NCBI GenBank assembly: GCA_964618515.1 | Contig: CAZUAS010000023.1 | Span: 1-34,510, forward strand | Direction of reading: 5' to 3' | Source: JAFGNW01 sp964618515 | GTDB lineage: Bacteria > Zixibacteria > MSB-5A5 > GN15 > FEB-12 | DNA: 34,510 nucleotides | Part shown: in pieces, positions 15,907 through 24,832 of the stretch | How positions within the stretch are numbered: the first letter of the stretch is position 1 | Layout of the letters: each line of letters starts with the position of its first letter | Notes under the pieces: generated by a model | Databases searched by the model: none | The model's input: the letters and a program-made list of their open reading frames with translations, nothing else | What the model was told of the DNA's origin: nothing | Translations under genes and position numbers: made by a program

Positions 15907-16812
15907 ATGTCCAGGATGGTAAAAAAAGAATCATTACCCAAAGTGCTTCTCTTACTGGCGGCTTTCGTATTCTTTTCCGCCAATACGGTTTACTTTCTCG
16001 AAGATACTAACGGCCCGGTGCTGGCTTCGATAGATAGAAATTATCAACTCAATTTTGAAACCGCTCAGAAAGGTCCCTGGCTCAATTTAAAATCCGCCAT
16101 CCTCGTCAACGCCGATAACGGCAATGTCATTTATGCTAAGAATGCCGATGAAATCCGTCCTATCGCTTCAATTACCAAACTTGTTACGGCCATGGTGGTA
16201 ATCGACCATAAGATACCTTTTGATTCGCTGATGACTATTACAAAAGAAGACGCCCTGCGCTCGTCCAAATCCCGGCTGGCGGTAGGTTTTAAATTGAACG
16301 TGCTCGACCTCATGTATGCCGCACTTTTAAATTCCGATAACCGGGCGGCACGAGCCCTGGCCAGGGCAACCTGCGGAACTATTGATGCCTTCGTACAGGA
16401 AATGAATCGGAAAGTGCAGCAACTGGGTTTAAAAAACACCACCTTCTATGAGCCTACCGGTCTGGACGAACGAAATGTTTCCACCGCTCACGAAGTGGCA
16501 AAACTGCTGCACTACGCCTATGATTATGACCTGATAAGGAAAATTACCTCCCAGAAAAAATACCGGGTTAAGATACAAAATAAAAAGAATACTTACCGTC
16601 AGATGAGCAATACCAATTTACTGGTTTATTCACAGTATAAAGTCCTGACCGGGAAAACCGGCTTTATTCGGGAAGCCGACCACTGCCTGACCACCCTTAT
16701 ACAAAATAAAAAAGGGCAGAGGTTAACTCTGGTAGTCCTGGGAGTACCCGGTGATAAGCTCAGATTTCGCGAAGCCCGGCGCCTGGTTGATTGGGGCTTC
16801 CAGCATATCTAA
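15907..16812 (+). CDS. D-alanyl-D-alanine carboxypeptidase (PBP5-type, peptidase S11)
   Basis: Low-molecular-weight penicillin-binding enzyme of 301 residues that trims the terminal D-Ala of peptidoglycan stem peptides in the periplasm. The three active-site motifs are SITK (Ser88-Lys91), SDN (143-145) and KTG (250-252). An N-terminal hydrophobic stretch (about 11-30) is a signal or anchor. A second in-frame ATG at 15916 has AGGA 9 bases upstream and is an equally likely start. It follows the permease after two bases. Its stop codon overlaps the stop of the convergent nucleosidase gene. No C-terminal PBP5 beta domain is present. Confidence 0.93.
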   Translation: MSRMVKKESLPKVLLLLAAFVFFSANTVYFLEDTNGPVLASIDRNYQLNFETAQKGPWLNLKSAILVNADNGNVIYAKNADEIRPIASITKLVTAMVVIDHKIPFDSLMTITKEDALRSSKSRLAVGFKLNVLDLMYAALLNSDNRAARALARATCGTIDAFVQEMNRKVQQLGLKNTTFYEPTGLDERNVSTAHEVAKLLHYAYDYDLIRKITSQKKYRVKIQNKKNTYRQMSNTNLLVYSQYKVLTGKTGFIREADHCLTTLIQNKKGQRLTLVVLGVPGDKLRFREARRLVDWGFQHI

Positions 16813-17678
16813 TCAGGCAGTTCTTCAATAAATTTCATTAACAACCGGGAAGAATTGGCGGCCGCCACTTTAAAGAAATTATCTAATTCAGCAGTTGCGG
16901 TACTTGATCCGGAACCACCCGCTAAATCGGAAGCCGAACGAAAGGCTATAAAAGGGATATTATTAACTGTACATACCTGCGCTACCGCCACTGTTTCCAT
17001 ATCTACAATAAGGGCTTGAAAATGCTCCGATAACCAGGTTCTTTTTTCAAGACAGTCGATGAAACTATTTCCGCTTACCCCAACTCCGCTAACGATAATT
17101 TTAGGTATGCGGTCAGAAATTTTCTCAAATGACAAAGAATTTCCTTTAAGTCCTTCAGCTTGCTGTAGAAAGGTACTGTCAACCTTGAAATAACTTACTT
17201 GATAGGAACTATCAGAGTTGTCCTTTTTAATGTTTAGCGGTTCGGGGTAAAAGCCTTTAGCGCCATAATAACCGTAATCATGAGTCAGCCAGCGGTCGCA
17301 AATAACAATATCGCCGATACTTACCGAAGTATCAACCGCACCAGCAATACCTGTGAAAAAAACACCTTTAGGCTTATATAAGTCTATAAGTTTCTGAGCG
17401 GTCAAAGCTGCATTAGTCATACCTACCCCGGATTCAGCCAGAATAATAGGTTTTCCTGATAGTTTACCGATAAAAACATCTCGGCCCAGAATCTTTTCAA
17501 CGGTATCAACTACCATTTGTTTAGATAAAAGCTCCCCTTCAGCATCAAAAGCATACAATATAAGAAAGGGGGGATAAAAATTACGTTGTGGATTACAACT
17601 TACAAAAAGGGTAATGACTAAAAATAATAATACAAAAATTGTTTTTTTCTGGTATTTAAACACTACACAACGTCCCAT
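16809..17678 (-). CDS. Lipoprotein with 5'-methylthioadenosine/SAH nucleosidase-like domain
   Basis: A 289-residue protein of the phosphorylase/nucleosidase (PNP_UDP_1) superfamily. MTAN-like residues are visible: a catalytic-Glu candidate in FDAEGELL (Glu47), the GxAG loop TGIAGAVDTSVSIGD, the ribose-binding VDMETVAVAQV (Met227-Glu228) and the base-binding SASDLAGG (Asp251). Unlike cytoplasmic Pfs, it begins with a hydrophobic segment ending in a lipobox (LFVSC, Cys28), so it is probably exported and lipid-anchored. There is no clear Shine-Dalgarno before the ATG; GTG at codon 6 is possible. It lies downstream of leuS on the same strand. The substrate is not certain (MTA, SAH or other nucleosides). 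Confidence 0.82.
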   Translation of the reverse strand: MGRCVVFKYQKKTIFVLLFLVITLFVSCNPQRNFYPPFLILYAFDAEGELLSKQMVVDTVEKILGRDVFIGKLSGKPIILAESGVGMTNAALTAQKLIDLYKPKGVFFTGIAGAVDTSVSIGDIVICDRWLTHDYGYYGAKGFYPEPLNIKKDNSDSSYQVSYFKVDSTFLQQAEGLKGNSLSFEKISDRIPKIIVSGVGVSGNSFIDCLEKRTWLSEHFQALIVDMETVAVAQVCTVNNIPFIAFRSASDLAGGSGSSTATAELDNFFKVAAANSSRLLMKFIEELPD

Positions 17679-17724
17679 AATATATATTATGTTAACTATT
17701 TTTTATTTTTTTATCATGTGAAAT

Positions 17725-20220
17725 CTATTTAATCACAATATTCAAAAGTCTTCCTTTAACATGTATTTTCTTAATAATCTTTGATTTTTCTATATATTTT
17801 TGAATTTTCTGGCTTTTTAAGGCTTCATTTTCAATTACTTCTTCAGTAGCATCAGCCGGAACCATGATATTGTCCCTAAGTTTCCCATTTATTTGAACCG
17901 CAATAGTTATTTTTTCACCTGTTATTGCATTCGGGTCATATTTTGGCCATTCTGATTTAAAGACCGACGTATTATTTCCGGTCATTTCCCAAAGTTCTTC
18001 GGCCAGATGTGGCGCCAAAGGCGCTATTAACTGAATAGTTTTAAGAATAATCGTATCATTAAGAAGGTCATTTTTAATACCGACTGGTTCAAAATCACGT
18101 ACCAGTTCCATAAGTGCTGCAATAGCCGTGTTAAAGTGAAGTTGGTTTATGCTTTCTGTAACTTTTTTAACGGTCTGGTTTAACTTAATATATATAATTT
18201 TTTCGTTTTGAGATAAATCATCCAGCTTAAAGTAATACTTTAAGTCAGGGCTGTTTCCTCGAAAGTCGTTGATAAGCGGGTAGAAACGATTTATGATGAA
18301 TTTTTCTACACCGGTTAAAGTTTCTCCGCTCCAGAGGACTTCTTTTTCAGATGGGGCGGTAAAATACATTGCCAGCCGGGTAATATCAATGCCGCGTTCT
18401 TCCATTAGTGGTATCGGCGAGACGGTGTTACCCTTGGATTTTGACATAACCTCGCCTTTGGAATCCTGCACCAAGCCAAGGTTAAAAAGAACCGTGGCAG
18501 GCTCCTCAACTTTCAGCCAGCCGATATCATGCAAAAACTTGGTGAAAAACCGGAAATATATCAAATGACCGGTGGCGTGGGTCACCCCTCCGACATAAAG
18601 GTCAATGGGCATCCAGGCATCGGCGATTTCCTTATCATACGGCAAATGTTCATTGTGAGGGTCCACATAACGAAGAAAATACCATGAAGAGCAGACAAAA
18701 GTATCCATGGTGTCGGGGTCACGCTGGGCATTGCCGTGGCATATGGGACATGTAACATTCATGTATTCCGGAATATCCGCCAGCGGTGAACGTCCCTTGG
18801 GTAAATAGTTTTCAACTCGCGGGAGTAAAACTGGAAGGTCTTTATCCGGAACCGGCACTACCCCGCATTTATCGCAATGAATAATCGGGATAGGACAGCC
18901 CCAGTAACGTTGCCGGGATATGGACCAGTCTTTTAATTTGTAATTTATTTTACGGCGGCCGATAGCTTTTTCTTCGGCGTAGGCACTGACAGCCTCAAGC
19001 GCCTCTTCCCCGGCCAGACCATTGAACAGCCCCGAATTGACCATCGGACCATAATCGATAAAAGCGTCGGTCATATCTTCAACTTTGAGAATGGTACTTT
19101 TATCTGGGTGAATGACTACCTTGATGGGGATATTATATTTTTTGGCAAATGCAAAATCCCTGGTATCATGAGCTGGAACGGCCATAACCGCCCCAGTGCC
19201 GTATCCGGCAAGGACATAATCGGCTACCCAGAGTTCGATTTTTTCTCCGTTGAAAGGATTAATGGCATATTGCCCGGTGAAAACGCCATCTTTATCACCC
19301 GACAAAGCGGTTCTTTCGATATCCGTACGAGCGGCAGCCTGCTTTTTATAAGCCTCTACCCTGGTGGCGTACTCTCCTTTAAGGTGCAACCGGTCCAGAA
19401 TTTCAGCCTCCGGAGAGATAGCCATATAGGTCACTCCGAAAATAGTATCCGGGCGGGTGGTAAAAATCGGGAGTTTTTCCCCGGAACTTTCGATGATAAA
19501 ATCAACTTCAAGCCCGTGTGAACGGCCAATCCATTCCCGTTGCATGGTCTTAACGTTCTCCGGCCAATCGGGGAGCTTATCCAAATCGTCAATCAGGCGG
19601 TCGGCATAATCTGTTATTTTAAAATACCATTGGATCTGGTCCTTTTTAGTAACCGGTGTACCACAGCGTTCACACTTGCCGTCTTTAACCTGCTCGTTGG
19701 CCAGAACGGTCTTGTCTTCGGGACACCAGTTTACGAAACCTCGTTTACGGTAAGCCAGGCCTTTCTTATAGAGTTGGATGAACATCCACTGGGTCCATTT
19801 ATAATAATCCGGGAGGCAGGAATTGATTTCCCGCGTCCAGTCAAACGAAATGCCCGCTTTTTGCAGGGTTCTTTTGGAAACACTTATGTTATCCAGGGTC
19901 CATTTTTCAGGGTGCAAACGGCGCTGAATAGCGGCTCTTTCAGCCGGTAAACCGAAAGCGTCCCACCCGAATGGATGCAGGACATCTTTGCCGAGCATCA
20001 TCTGGTATCGGGCTACGGCATCGCCGATTAAGTAATTCCGGAAATGCCCCATGTGGATATCGCCCGAGGGATAAGCAAACATCACCAGCATATAAAATTT
20101 ATTGTTCGGTTCAGGTTTTATCGGTGCCAGATAAAGCTTTTCGGCGTTCCACTTGTTCTGCCATTTTGATTCTATCTTCTTGAAATCGTATTTTTTTTCC
20201 GATTTTTCTTTGACAGTCAT
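17725..20220 (-). CDS. leuS: Leucyl-tRNA synthetase
   Basis: Class I synthetase of about 831 residues that charges tRNA-Leu in the cytoplasm. The HIGH motif is HMGH (56-59) and KMSKS is VMSKS (591-595). The CP1 editing domain contains the threonine-rich TTRPDTIFG and the conserved editing aspartate region VPAHDTRDFAF. Two zinc-type CxxC pairs occur in the CP region (CERCGTP; CDKCG, CPICHG). The start was placed at 20220 because GAGG at 20229-20232 lies 8 bases upstream. The frame is open 7 codons further. A clear promoter lies upstream. Confidence 0.97.
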   Translation of the reverse strand: MTVKEKSEKKYDFKKIESKWQNKWNAEKLYLAPIKPEPNNKFYMLVMFAYPSGDIHMGHFRNYLIGDAVARYQMMLGKDVLHPFGWDAFGLPAERAAIQRRLHPEKWTLDNISVSKRTLQKAGISFDWTREINSCLPDYYKWTQWMFIQLYKKGLAYRKRGFVNWCPEDKTVLANEQVKDGKCERCGTPVTKKDQIQWYFKITDYADRLIDDLDKLPDWPENVKTMQREWIGRSHGLEVDFIIESSGEKLPIFTTRPDTIFGVTYMAISPEAEILDRLHLKGEYATRVEAYKKQAAARTDIERTALSGDKDGVFTGQYAINPFNGEKIELWVADYVLAGYGTGAVMAVPAHDTRDFAFAKKYNIPIKVVIHPDKSTILKVEDMTDAFIDYGPMVNSGLFNGLAGEEALEAVSAYAEEKAIGRRKINYKLKDWSISRQRYWGCPIPIIHCDKCGVVPVPDKDLPVLLPRVENYLPKGRSPLADIPEYMNVTCPICHGNAQRDPDTMDTFVCSSWYFLRYVDPHNEHLPYDKEIADAWMPIDLYVGGVTHATGHLIYFRFFTKFLHDIGWLKVEEPATVLFNLGLVQDSKGEVMSKSKGNTVSPIPLMEERGIDITRLAMYFTAPSEKEVLWSGETLTGVEKFIINRFYPLINDFRGNSPDLKYYFKLDDLSQNEKIIYIKLNQTVKKVTESINQLHFNTAIAALMELVRDFEPVGIKNDLLNDTIILKTIQLIAPLAPHLAEELWEMTGNNTSVFKSEWPKYDPNAITGEKITIAVQINGKLRDNIMVPADATEEVIENEALKSQKIQKYIEKSKIIKKIHVKGRLLNIVIK

Positions 20221-20253
20221 TTTTATATCCTCACATATCATTAATTGTCGGAT

Positions 20254-20282
20254 ATTTTAGTGAAATCTTGGGTTTTTGGCAA
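20254..20282 (-). promoter_or_regulatory. Sigma70-like promoter for leuS
   Basis: On the minus strand TTGCCA (20277-20282) and TAAAAT (20254-20259) are 17 bases apart. The site falls just downstream of the deacetylase gene, so leuS has its own promoter after the long pnp operon. Confidence 0.65.
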
Positions 20283-20315
20283 GGCTTTTAACTTCTATAC
20301 GGAGCGAGCCGGAGG

Positions 20316-21119
20316 CTATTTATAAGAGCGAATTTTATTAAGGATAATTGTACCAGAAGCCATCCGGTGCGTGAAATCCGCCTTCAGTTTTTCCCACCGA
20401 TAGAGTGGTCCTCGGTAAACCTTCTGAAAGACCGCCAGGCGGGAATCGAAACTATAGACTGGAATGCGGCCTAAAGTCATATTGTTATCCGAGTCTTCGG
20501 GGAAAGCCATCGTAAAACCATATTTATAACCGGCTTTCAGCGCTGTCTCAACTACCCGTTCATTATAACGGCCAAAAGGATAACTGACACTGGTGATTTC
20601 ACTTCCGATTATATCTTCAAGTATTTTTTTGGATTGAATCAGTTCTGTATTTAATTGATTTAAACTACAGACTGTCAGATCCAGATGCCTGTGTCCGTGA
20701 GAGCCGAATTTTACTCCTACTCGAGCAAGTTTTTTAATACTTTGAACATCCAGATGGTAATCGACCTTAATAAAGTGGGTATAGTCCCATTTATTAGTCT
20801 GACCGATATAGCCGGTTAAGATAAAGATAGTGGGGATAAATTTATATTGTAACATAAGTTCCGGCAATATTTCCGCCAGGTGACGGTAACCGTCGTCGAA
20901 AGTAATAGCGATGGACCAGTTCTTTTGTTCCCTGATGGCTTTTTCGAGAGTGACCAGTTGCATCCCGTTGTCGGTCAAAAATAAGAGCAGCTTTCCGAAT
21001 CTTCGCGGCGAATAATTAGTCGAACCAAAACTTATACCGGATAAAAGTTTGTGAAAAGTGAGGATTTTGGGATATGAAGGCGTTTCCGGAAGTTTCTTAT
21101 ATGCCCATTTAGCCGACAT
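20316..21119 (-). CDS. Polysaccharide deacetylase (NodB family, YlxY-like)
   Basis: A 267-residue metal-dependent deacetylase fold acting on N-acetylated sugars of the cell wall or other polysaccharides. Motif 1 is TFDDGY (73-78, metal Asp). Motif 2 is HGHRH (His141 and His145, the metal pair). Motif 3 is YPFGRYN (180-186). There is no obvious signal peptide, which is unusual for a wall enzyme. The gene overlaps the M16 peptidase by 11 bases and is the last of the rpsO-pnp operon. In Bacillus a deacetylase (ylxY) and an M16 protease (mlpA) also follow pnp, which supports the identification. Confidence 0.9.
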   Translation of the reverse strand: MSAKWAYKKLPETPSYPKILTFHKLLSGISFGSTNYSPRRFGKLLLFLTDNGMQLVTLEKAIREQKNWSIAITFDDGYRHLAEILPELMLQYKFIPTIFILTGYIGQTNKWDYTHFIKVDYHLDVQSIKKLARVGVKFGSHGHRHLDLTVCSLNQLNTELIQSKKILEDIIGSEITSVSYPFGRYNERVVETALKAGYKYGFTMAFPEDSDNNMTLGRIPVYSFDSRLAVFQKVYRGPLYRWEKLKADFTHRMASGTIILNKIRSYK

Positions 21120-22383
21120 TTCTTAAGGCTTCCTTTTTAACCGGTCCCAAAATGGTGACAGCCATTTTGGATTCATCCAGAATACGATTGGCGGCTTCGA
21201 GAATATCTTTTTCGGTCACCCGGTTGATTTTATTAATTATTTTTTTTACCGAGTGATAGGTACCCTCCATCAATTCCTGCCGGGCAATGCGGTTCATTCG
21301 CCCCGTGGGCGATTCATTACTCAATATCAAGTGTCCTCGCATCTGTGCCTTGACCTGTGCTAGCTCTGCCGACGTTATTCGTTTTTTACGGACCCGGTTT
21401 AATTCCTTCATTATAATATCAAAAGCCTGTTCCAGTTTTTTATCGTCCGTTCCCAAGTAGATACCGAAAATACCGCAATCACGATAGATGTCATTATAGG
21501 AATAAACGGAATAGGCCAGCCCCTTTTCTTCACGGATTTTCTGGAATAAAATAGAAGACATGCCGTCGCCCAGATAACTGTTCAAGGCCTGAGCGGATAT
21601 CTTCCAGGGGTCGGTGTAGGCGACGCCGGGAAAGCCAAGACACATATGGGTTTGTTGATTTTTATCTCTGACCAGACGTATTTGGTTTTCCTTCGAACGC
21701 CGGGCTGGTGCTCTCGGTTGCGGTGGTTGTTCGCTGAAATGAAATTTTTCTTTTACCAGTTTCAACAACTGCCGATGGGAAACCGCTCCGCAGGCGGCTA
21801 TTACCACTGCTCTGGACACGTAATATCTTCGGTAAAAATCGAGCATCAGGTGACGTGACATGTTACTGATATTCTCACAGTTCCCCATAATAGGCTGTCC
21901 CAGCGGGTCATTACCCCAGAAGGTTTCCGAAAAAAGGTCATGAACGCGTTCGGTGGGGTTATCCAGAGATTCTTTTATTTCCTCACAGATAACCATACCT
22001 TCACGCCGGATGTTGGCGGGTGCGAAAACCGCATTGCAGGACAGGTCGGCCAGAACATCAACCGCCTCCTCCAGAAAATCATCGAGAACACGGGCGACAA
22101 AACAGGTATGTTCACGGGAGGTGAAACCGTTCAGCGATCCCCCCAGGGATTCCAATGAGGCGGCAATCTGCTTAACATTTCTATTTTTGGTTCCTTTGAA
22201 AACCATGTGTTCGATAAAATGAGAAAGTCCGTTTTCATGGGCTTTTTCATTTCGCGAACCGACATCAATCCAAACGCCTATGGAAAGGGAGCGAACTGAG
22301 GGCATTTTATCAGAAATGACTCTCAGCCCGTTCTTTAAAACCGTCTTCTGATAGGCACCGTCTTTAAAATAAGAGCTGTCCAT
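21109..22383 (-). CDS. M16 family zinc peptidase (MlpA/YmxG-like)
   Basis: A 424-residue insulinase-type metalloprotease. The inverted zinc motif HxxEH is HFIEH (His55, Glu58, His59). The third ligand is in the EEIKESL segment around residue 135, at the usual spacing. The N-terminus (LKNGLRVISDKMPSVRSLSIGVWIDVGSRNE) is typical of mitochondrial processing peptidase-like bacterial proteins. The C-terminal half (GDGMSSILFQKIREEKGLAYSVYS) carries the usual R/Y pair. It starts five bases after pnp with no clear Shine-Dalgarno, so coupled translation is likely. Confidence 0.93.
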   Translation of the reverse strand: MDSSYFKDGAYQKTVLKNGLRVISDKMPSVRSLSIGVWIDVGSRNEKAHENGLSHFIEHMVFKGTKNRNVKQIAASLESLGGSLNGFTSREHTCFVARVLDDFLEEAVDVLADLSCNAVFAPANIRREGMVICEEIKESLDNPTERVHDLFSETFWGNDPLGQPIMGNCENISNMSRHLMLDFYRRYYVSRAVVIAACGAVSHRQLLKLVKEKFHFSEQPPQPRAPARRSKENQIRLVRDKNQQTHMCLGFPGVAYTDPWKISAQALNSYLGDGMSSILFQKIREEKGLAYSVYSYNDIYRDCGIFGIYLGTDDKKLEQAFDIIMKELNRVRKKRITSAELAQVKAQMRGHLILSNESPTGRMNRIARQELMEGTYHSVKKIINKINRVTEKDILEAANRILDESKMAVTILGPVKKEALRNVG

Positions 22384-22388
22384 ATTTT

Positions 22389-24545
22389 TTATCGACGACT
22401 TCGTGACCGTTGGCTGCTGCCTTCCCTGCCGCGTGATGGCGGGCGCTGACTTGGCGGACGTTCATCGCCACCCGGAAGCAATACTCTCCGGGAAAGACGA
22501 ACCCGTCCATCGTTGTCAATGCTGATTACTTTAACATCGATACGGTCGCCTAATTTCACGACATCTTCGACGCGTTTGACATGGTCAACGTCGAGTTCGG
22601 AGATATGCACCAGGCCGTCGGTGTTGGGTAGAATTTCCACGAAAGCACCGAAATCGGTTATCCGGCGGACAATCCCATTATAAACCTTGCCGACTTCGGG
22701 TTCTTCAACCACAGCCTTGACCCGGGCCAGGGCCGCCCGCCCGGCCTCACCGTCAACCGAGGCAATCATAACCAAGCCGTCGTCGGATATGTCAATCTTG
22801 GCTCCGGTTTCCTCGACAATAGCCCGAATCATTTTACCGCCGGGGCCGATCAGTTCGCCGATTTTGGCCGGATTAATCTGCAAAGTGATAATCCGCGGTG
22901 CAAATTCGGAGAGCTGGTCACGGTGTTTGGAAATAGTCGCATTCATCTTGTCGAGGATATGAAGCCGTGCAATGCGGGCTTTTTCCATCGCCAGACGCAT
23001 GGTTTCAATATCCAGACCGGTGATTTTAATATCCATCTGGACTGCGGTTACGCCGTCTTTGGTTCCGGCCACCTTGAAATCCATATCGCCAAAATGGTCT
23101 TCATCACCCAGGATATCCGTTAAAACCACGACTTTATCTTCGGTTTTAATAAGTCCCATGGCAATACCCGCTACAGCGGTTTTAATAGGCACTCCGGCAT
23201 CCATCAGCGCCAGAGAACCGCCGCATACGGAAGCCATCGATGACGAGCCGTTGGATTCCATGATATCCGATACAACCCGAATGGTATAGGGAAAACCGGT
23301 CTCATTGGGTATAACAGGCATCAGGGCTCGTTCGGCCAAAAAACCATGTCCGATTTCCCGACGGCTGGTACCCCTGATTTGCTTGGTCTCCCCCGTGCTG
23401 AAAGGCGGAAAATTGTAATGGAGCATGAAACTCTTGGTGGATTCACCTTCAAGTTCGTCGAGGCGCTGTTCATCAACTTTGGTTCCGAGAGTCACCGCTA
23501 CCAGAGCCTGGGTTTGTCCCCGCGTAAACAGGGCGGACCCGTGTGATCTCGGTAAAACGCCTGTTTCGCAGGTTATTTCCCTGACTTCATCTACTGTGCG
23601 TCCATCGATTCGCCGGCCCTCGGTTAGAATCATATTTCTCATCACCGCGGCATCGAGGTCGTGCAGAATCGTTTTAATATCGTCTTCTTTATCGGGGAAA
23701 GTTTCCTGTAAAGCCTCAAGGATTTCCTTTTGCATCTGTTTTTTCATTTTTTTCCGGCTGTCTTTGTCGGCGATGTGATTATATTCCTCGAAGCGATTGC
23801 CGACCATCTCCTTGACTTTATTGACGATGGTTTCATCGGGAGTCAGCGGAGTATAATCAAACTTCTCTTTACCGGACAAAACCCTGAGTTCTTCTATCCT
23901 GGTTACTATCTGCTTGATAGCTTCATGGCCGAATATCAGCGCCTGAATAATGTCTTCCTCCAGAGCTTCCTGAGCACCACCCTCAACCATGGTTATCGAA
24001 TCGGCGGTACCTGCCATGGTGATATTCAGGTCACTTTCGCTGAGCTGGTCGATCGTGGGATTAATGAGAAACTGTCCGTTGATGCGGCCGACTCTGACAC
24101 CGGCCACGATTTTTGAAATCGGAATATCCGAGACCGCCAGACAAGCCCCCGTACCGATTAATGCCAGGATATCGGTATCGTTCTGCTGGTCATGGGAGAT
24201 GATATAAGAGATACACTGAGTTTCACCTTTGAAATCATCCGGGAAAAGAGGACGAATCGGGCGGTCAATAATCCGTGAAGAGAGGATTTCTTTTTCCGAC
24301 GGCCGCCCTTCTCTTTTAAAAAAGCCACCGGGGATTTTACCCGCGGCATAGGATTTTTCTCGGTATTCGACCGTCAGAGGGAAAAAATCAAATTCCGTTT
24401 TTGGTTCGGGGTCGGCACAAACAGTGGATATTACCATCGAATCGCCGTATCGGACAGTAACAGCACCATTTGCCTGTTTGGCCAACTTGCCGTTTTCAAT
24501 CGTAAGGGTTCGTCCGCCAATTTCTAATTCTACTTTGTGTGACAT
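22389..24545 (-). CDS. pnp: Polynucleotide phosphorylase
   Basis: A 718-residue 3'-5' phosphorolytic exoribonuclease of the RNA degradosome type. Two RNase PH domains are present, the second with GTKDGVTAVQMDIKITGL. A KH domain follows with the IGPGGKMIR loop, then an S1 domain (GIVRRITDFGAFVEILPNTDGLVHISEL). The tail of about 30 residues is rich in Arg, Ser and Pro, which is probably disordered and RNA- or protein-binding. An AGGA lies 5 bases before the ATG. The gene is 17 bases downstream of rpsO. Confidence 0.97.
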   Translation of the reverse strand: MSHKVELEIGGRTLTIENGKLAKQANGAVTVRYGDSMVISTVCADPEPKTEFDFFPLTVEYREKSYAAGKIPGGFFKREGRPSEKEILSSRIIDRPIRPLFPDDFKGETQCISYIISHDQQNDTDILALIGTGACLAVSDIPISKIVAGVRVGRINGQFLINPTIDQLSESDLNITMAGTADSITMVEGGAQEALEEDIIQALIFGHEAIKQIVTRIEELRVLSGKEKFDYTPLTPDETIVNKVKEMVGNRFEEYNHIADKDSRKKMKKQMQKEILEALQETFPDKEDDIKTILHDLDAAVMRNMILTEGRRIDGRTVDEVREITCETGVLPRSHGSALFTRGQTQALVAVTLGTKVDEQRLDELEGESTKSFMLHYNFPPFSTGETKQIRGTSRREIGHGFLAERALMPVIPNETGFPYTIRVVSDIMESNGSSSMASVCGGSLALMDAGVPIKTAVAGIAMGLIKTEDKVVVLTDILGDEDHFGDMDFKVAGTKDGVTAVQMDIKITGLDIETMRLAMEKARIARLHILDKMNATISKHRDQLSEFAPRIITLQINPAKIGELIGPGGKMIRAIVEETGAKIDISDDGLVMIASVDGEAGRAALARVKAVVEEPEVGKVYNGIVRRITDFGAFVEILPNTDGLVHISELDVDHVKRVEDVVKLGDRIDVKVISIDNDGRVRLSRRVLLPGGDERPPSQRPPSRGREGSSQRSRSRR

Positions 24546-24562
24546 AAATTCCTATCCATTCC

Positions 24563-24832
24563 TTACCGTCTCAGCCCAAGTTCCGTAATAACGGCACGAT
24601 AGCTCTCGATATCACGGTCTTTAAGATAGTCCAGCATACGGCGTCTCTGACCAACCATCTTTAGAAGACCCTGTCGGCTGTGATAATCCTTCTTATGAAC
24701 TTTCAGGTGTTCGGTTAACTGGTTAATGTGCTCGGTTAAAAGAGCAATCTGTACTTCGGGAGAACCGGTGTCACTTTCGTGCAGCCGGTGTTGACTGACA
24801 ATTTTCTCCTTCTGATCCTTACTCATTGGCAT
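24563..24832 (-). CDS. rpsO: 30S ribosomal protein S15
   Basis: An 89-residue ribosomal protein that binds 16S rRNA early in 30S assembly. The LHESDTGSPEVQIALLTEHINQLTEHLK helix region and the DYHSRQGLLKMVGQRRRMLDYLK patch are diagnostic. The first ATG at 24832 is preferred over the ATG two codons later because GGAG lies 6 bases upstream. The first base of its ATG is shared with the stop of ribF (TAATG), showing translational coupling. S15 in relatives represses its own mRNA; no leader structure is evident here. Confidence 0.97.
   Translation of the reverse strand: MPMSKDQKEKIVSQHRLHESDTGSPEVQIALLTEHINQLTEHLKVHKKDYHSRQGLLKMVGQRRRMLDYLKDRDIESYRAVITELGLRR

Noticed and set aside
20283..20315. 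GC-rich stretch after the deacetylase as a terminator
   Set aside because: The GGAGC/GAGCC/GGAGGC stretch does not form a stable perfect stem, and no T-run follows on either strand.
24158..24349. Small open frames inside pnp, infB, nusA, leuS and other large genes
   Set aside because: They overlap strong, motif-confirmed genes in other frames and show no motif or Shine-Dalgarno of their own.
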